From NCBI RefSeq assembly GCF_013267355.1, contig NZ_CP053985.1, forward strand, positions 186,001-250,000: a DNA stretch of 64,000 nt, in the 5' to 3' direction. Positions 62,994-64,000 of the stretch are shown piece by piece (within the stretch, counting starts at the first letter, position 1; each line of letters starts with the position of its first letter). The stretch is from Achromobacter pestifer. Lineage in GTDB: Bacteria; Pseudomonadota; Gammaproteobacteria; Burkholderiales; Burkholderiaceae_B. The notes below the pieces were generated by a model. It was not told where the DNA came from and did no database searches. It saw only the letters and a program-made list of their open reading frames with translations. The translations under genes and the position numbers were made by a program.

Positions 62994-64000
62994 TTACGCA
63001 ATCTGCATCTCGCGCCGCGCCTGCTTGTCTGCATACATCAATTGATCTGCTTCCTTGAGGACGGTTTGCAAAGCGCTGGCCGACGGATCGGCATTCACGA
63101 TGCCAAAGCTCGCGCCAGGGTAGTGAAAACTGCAGCCGTCCAAGGTGTAGGTGCCGCTGAGCAAGGGGGCTAGCCGCGTGCGCATCGCTTCAACCACAGC
63201 ATCGGCCTTTGACCCTGACCTTGCGCCCAAGCCTACGACGACGAACTCGTCTCCCCCCCATCGACCCAGCACATCCCCTGAATCCAGGCCTGCCGACAGC
63301 CGTCGGCCAACCTCGATCAAGAATTTGTCGCCAATGTCGTGGCCGTAGGTGTCGTTAATCGTCTTGAACCCATCCAGATCTATAAACGCGACCTGAACAG
63401 ACCGCTGCGTCCGATTCGCCTCCGAGAAATACCGCTCCAACTCCGCCATGATCGCTCGCCGGTTCGGCAAGCCGGTAAGCGCATCATGGTTAGCGGCGTG
63501 CCGTTCATCTTGGCGGCGTCTCACCATTTGCGCGACCACATGGCTGGAAAGAAGGATCAGGACCAGACCGACCATCGCCACCAATCCCGTCACCCAGATA
63601 TGTCGCTTGCGCGTGGGCGCCAGATATTCGAGCGAGGCCAGCGTGATCAAGTGGTATTGCCCATTCGTCAGCGGCTGCAATCTCACCAGATACGGCCTGC
63701 CATCGATGAACCAACGGCCGGATTGGAGGGAGCCGGGCATGGCGCGAATATCCAGGGGTTCGCCCGGGTCTTCATCGCCATCGGAAGGCAGCACCGAACC
63801 AGCGGGTAAAAGCGCTGCAACATTACGCAGCATGAATGGCTCGGACGAGGCCGTGGTTACCCTTCCCTGGCGATTCACAACCAACGCAATATGTCGCCCG
63901 GCCAGGTAAAGAGCCACATCTGGCGCATCGAACTTTACAGTCACCGAGCCCTGCGGCACGTCATTCGAGTCTTCGATACGGCTGGCGACGAAATACGATG
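62994..64000 (-). CDS. membrane GGDEF diguanylate cyclase, partial
   Basis: The C-terminal 335 codons of a gene whose 5' end lies beyond the right edge; the frame is open to base 64000. A Cache-like extracellular domain (ALYLAGRHIALVVNRQGRVTTASS) is followed by a membrane helix (WVTGLVAMVGLVLILLSSHVV) and a GGDEF domain with NHDALTGLPNRRAIM, FIDLDGFKTINDTYGHDIGD and the intact catalytic motif RWGGDEFVVVG. It should make cyclic di-GMP in response to a periplasmic ligand. The Arg of the RxxD inhibitory site is replaced (DSGD), so product inhibition may be lost. Confidence 0.9.
   Translation of the reverse strand, partial: SYFVASRIEDSNDVPQGSVTVKFDAPDVALYLAGRHIALVVNRQGRVTTASSEPFMLRNVAALLPAGSVLPSDGDEDPGEPLDIRAMPGSLQSGRWFIDGRPYLVRLQPLTNGQYHLITLASLEYLAPTRKRHIWVTGLVAMVGLVLILLSSHVVAQMVRRRQDERHAANHDALTGLPNRRAIMAELERYFSEANRTQRSVQVAFIDLDGFKTINDTYGHDIGDKFLIEVGRRLSAGLDSGDVLGRWGGDEFVVVGLGARSGSKADAVVEAMRTRLAPLLSGTYTLDGCSFHYPGASFGIVNADPSASALQTVLKEADQLMYADKQARREMQIA

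Noticed and set aside
62835..63173. 112-codon plus-strand ORF next to the LexA box
   Set aside because: It runs into the GGDEF gene on the other strand and has no ribosome binding site; the minus-strand 64-aa ORF is better placed.

Overview
The window is GC-rich chromosomal DNA from a betaproteobacterium of the Alcaligenaceae, most likely Achromobacter or a close Bordetella relative. The reasons are two tctC/Bug-type periplasmic receptors, dense solute-transport and sugar-acid gene sets under LysR, RpiR, GntR or LacI regulators, and the protein sequences of the housekeeping genes (thrS, infC, pheST, ptsI, amtB). I see no transposase, integrase, phage gene, CRISPR array or rRNA. The genus is inferred from family resemblance, not from a search.

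Layout. 1-24.4 kb is a series of small catabolic modules: a SYLF lipoprotein (cut by the left edge); an RpiR regulator divergent from a Bug receptor plus M14-type deacylase; GNAT, PhzF, HxlR/DoxX/pirin; a hydroxyacid dehydrogenase, LysR, IlvD/Edd dehydratase and second Bug receptor; a 3 x 284-bp non-coding tandem repeat; a hydroxyacyl-CoA dehydrogenase with an SMP-30 lactonase; a spermidine-synthase-like protein; an M20/MFS/SDR operon with divergent LysR; a rhomboid protease and a YjaB-type acetyltransferase. 24.6-41.2 kb is core: tRNA-Pro(GGG), merR-ihfA-pheT-pheS-rplT-rpmI, then comM, ubiK, glnK-amtB, ptsI-ptsH-EIIA, gshB, infC and thrS. The usual thrS-infC-rpmI-rplT-pheST-ihfA cluster is split here by about 8.8 kb between infC and rpmI, and rpmI has its own consensus-like promoter. 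41.8-64 kb holds an orphan response regulator, hemN, an ArnT-like glycosyltransferase, a GntR-controlled Dpp-like ABC operon with a cupin and an acetylpolyamine amidohydrolase, a LacI-controlled TRAP transporter plus sugar-acid dehydratase operon, a six-TM chemoreceptor, a small ORF behind a textbook LexA box, and a GGDEF protein cut by the right edge.

Regulatory sequence is the richest part of the window. Two leader regions look like ribosome-mediated attenuators. The thrS leader has an 18-codon peptide with three consecutive Thr codons, an antiterminator segment and an intrinsic terminator. A GNAT gene is preceded by a promoter that starts close to the AUG of a 22-codon Arg-rich peptide, followed by nested hairpins and a terminator. 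Other sites are a sigma-54 promoter with an NtrC palindrome before glnK-amtB, an exact 18-bp LacI-type palindrome before the TRAP operon, a 26-bp LexA palindrome, infC starting at ATC, and an 18-bp perfect hairpin in the poorly defined start region of ptsI.

Functionally, the transporter modules appear to feed carboxylates, sugar acids, acylated amino acids and peptides or polyamine derivatives into local dehydratases, dehydrogenases and deacylases. The glnK/amtB and HPr/EI/EIIA genes are nitrogen and carbon signalling components. All substrate assignments are inferences from gene family and neighbourhood.
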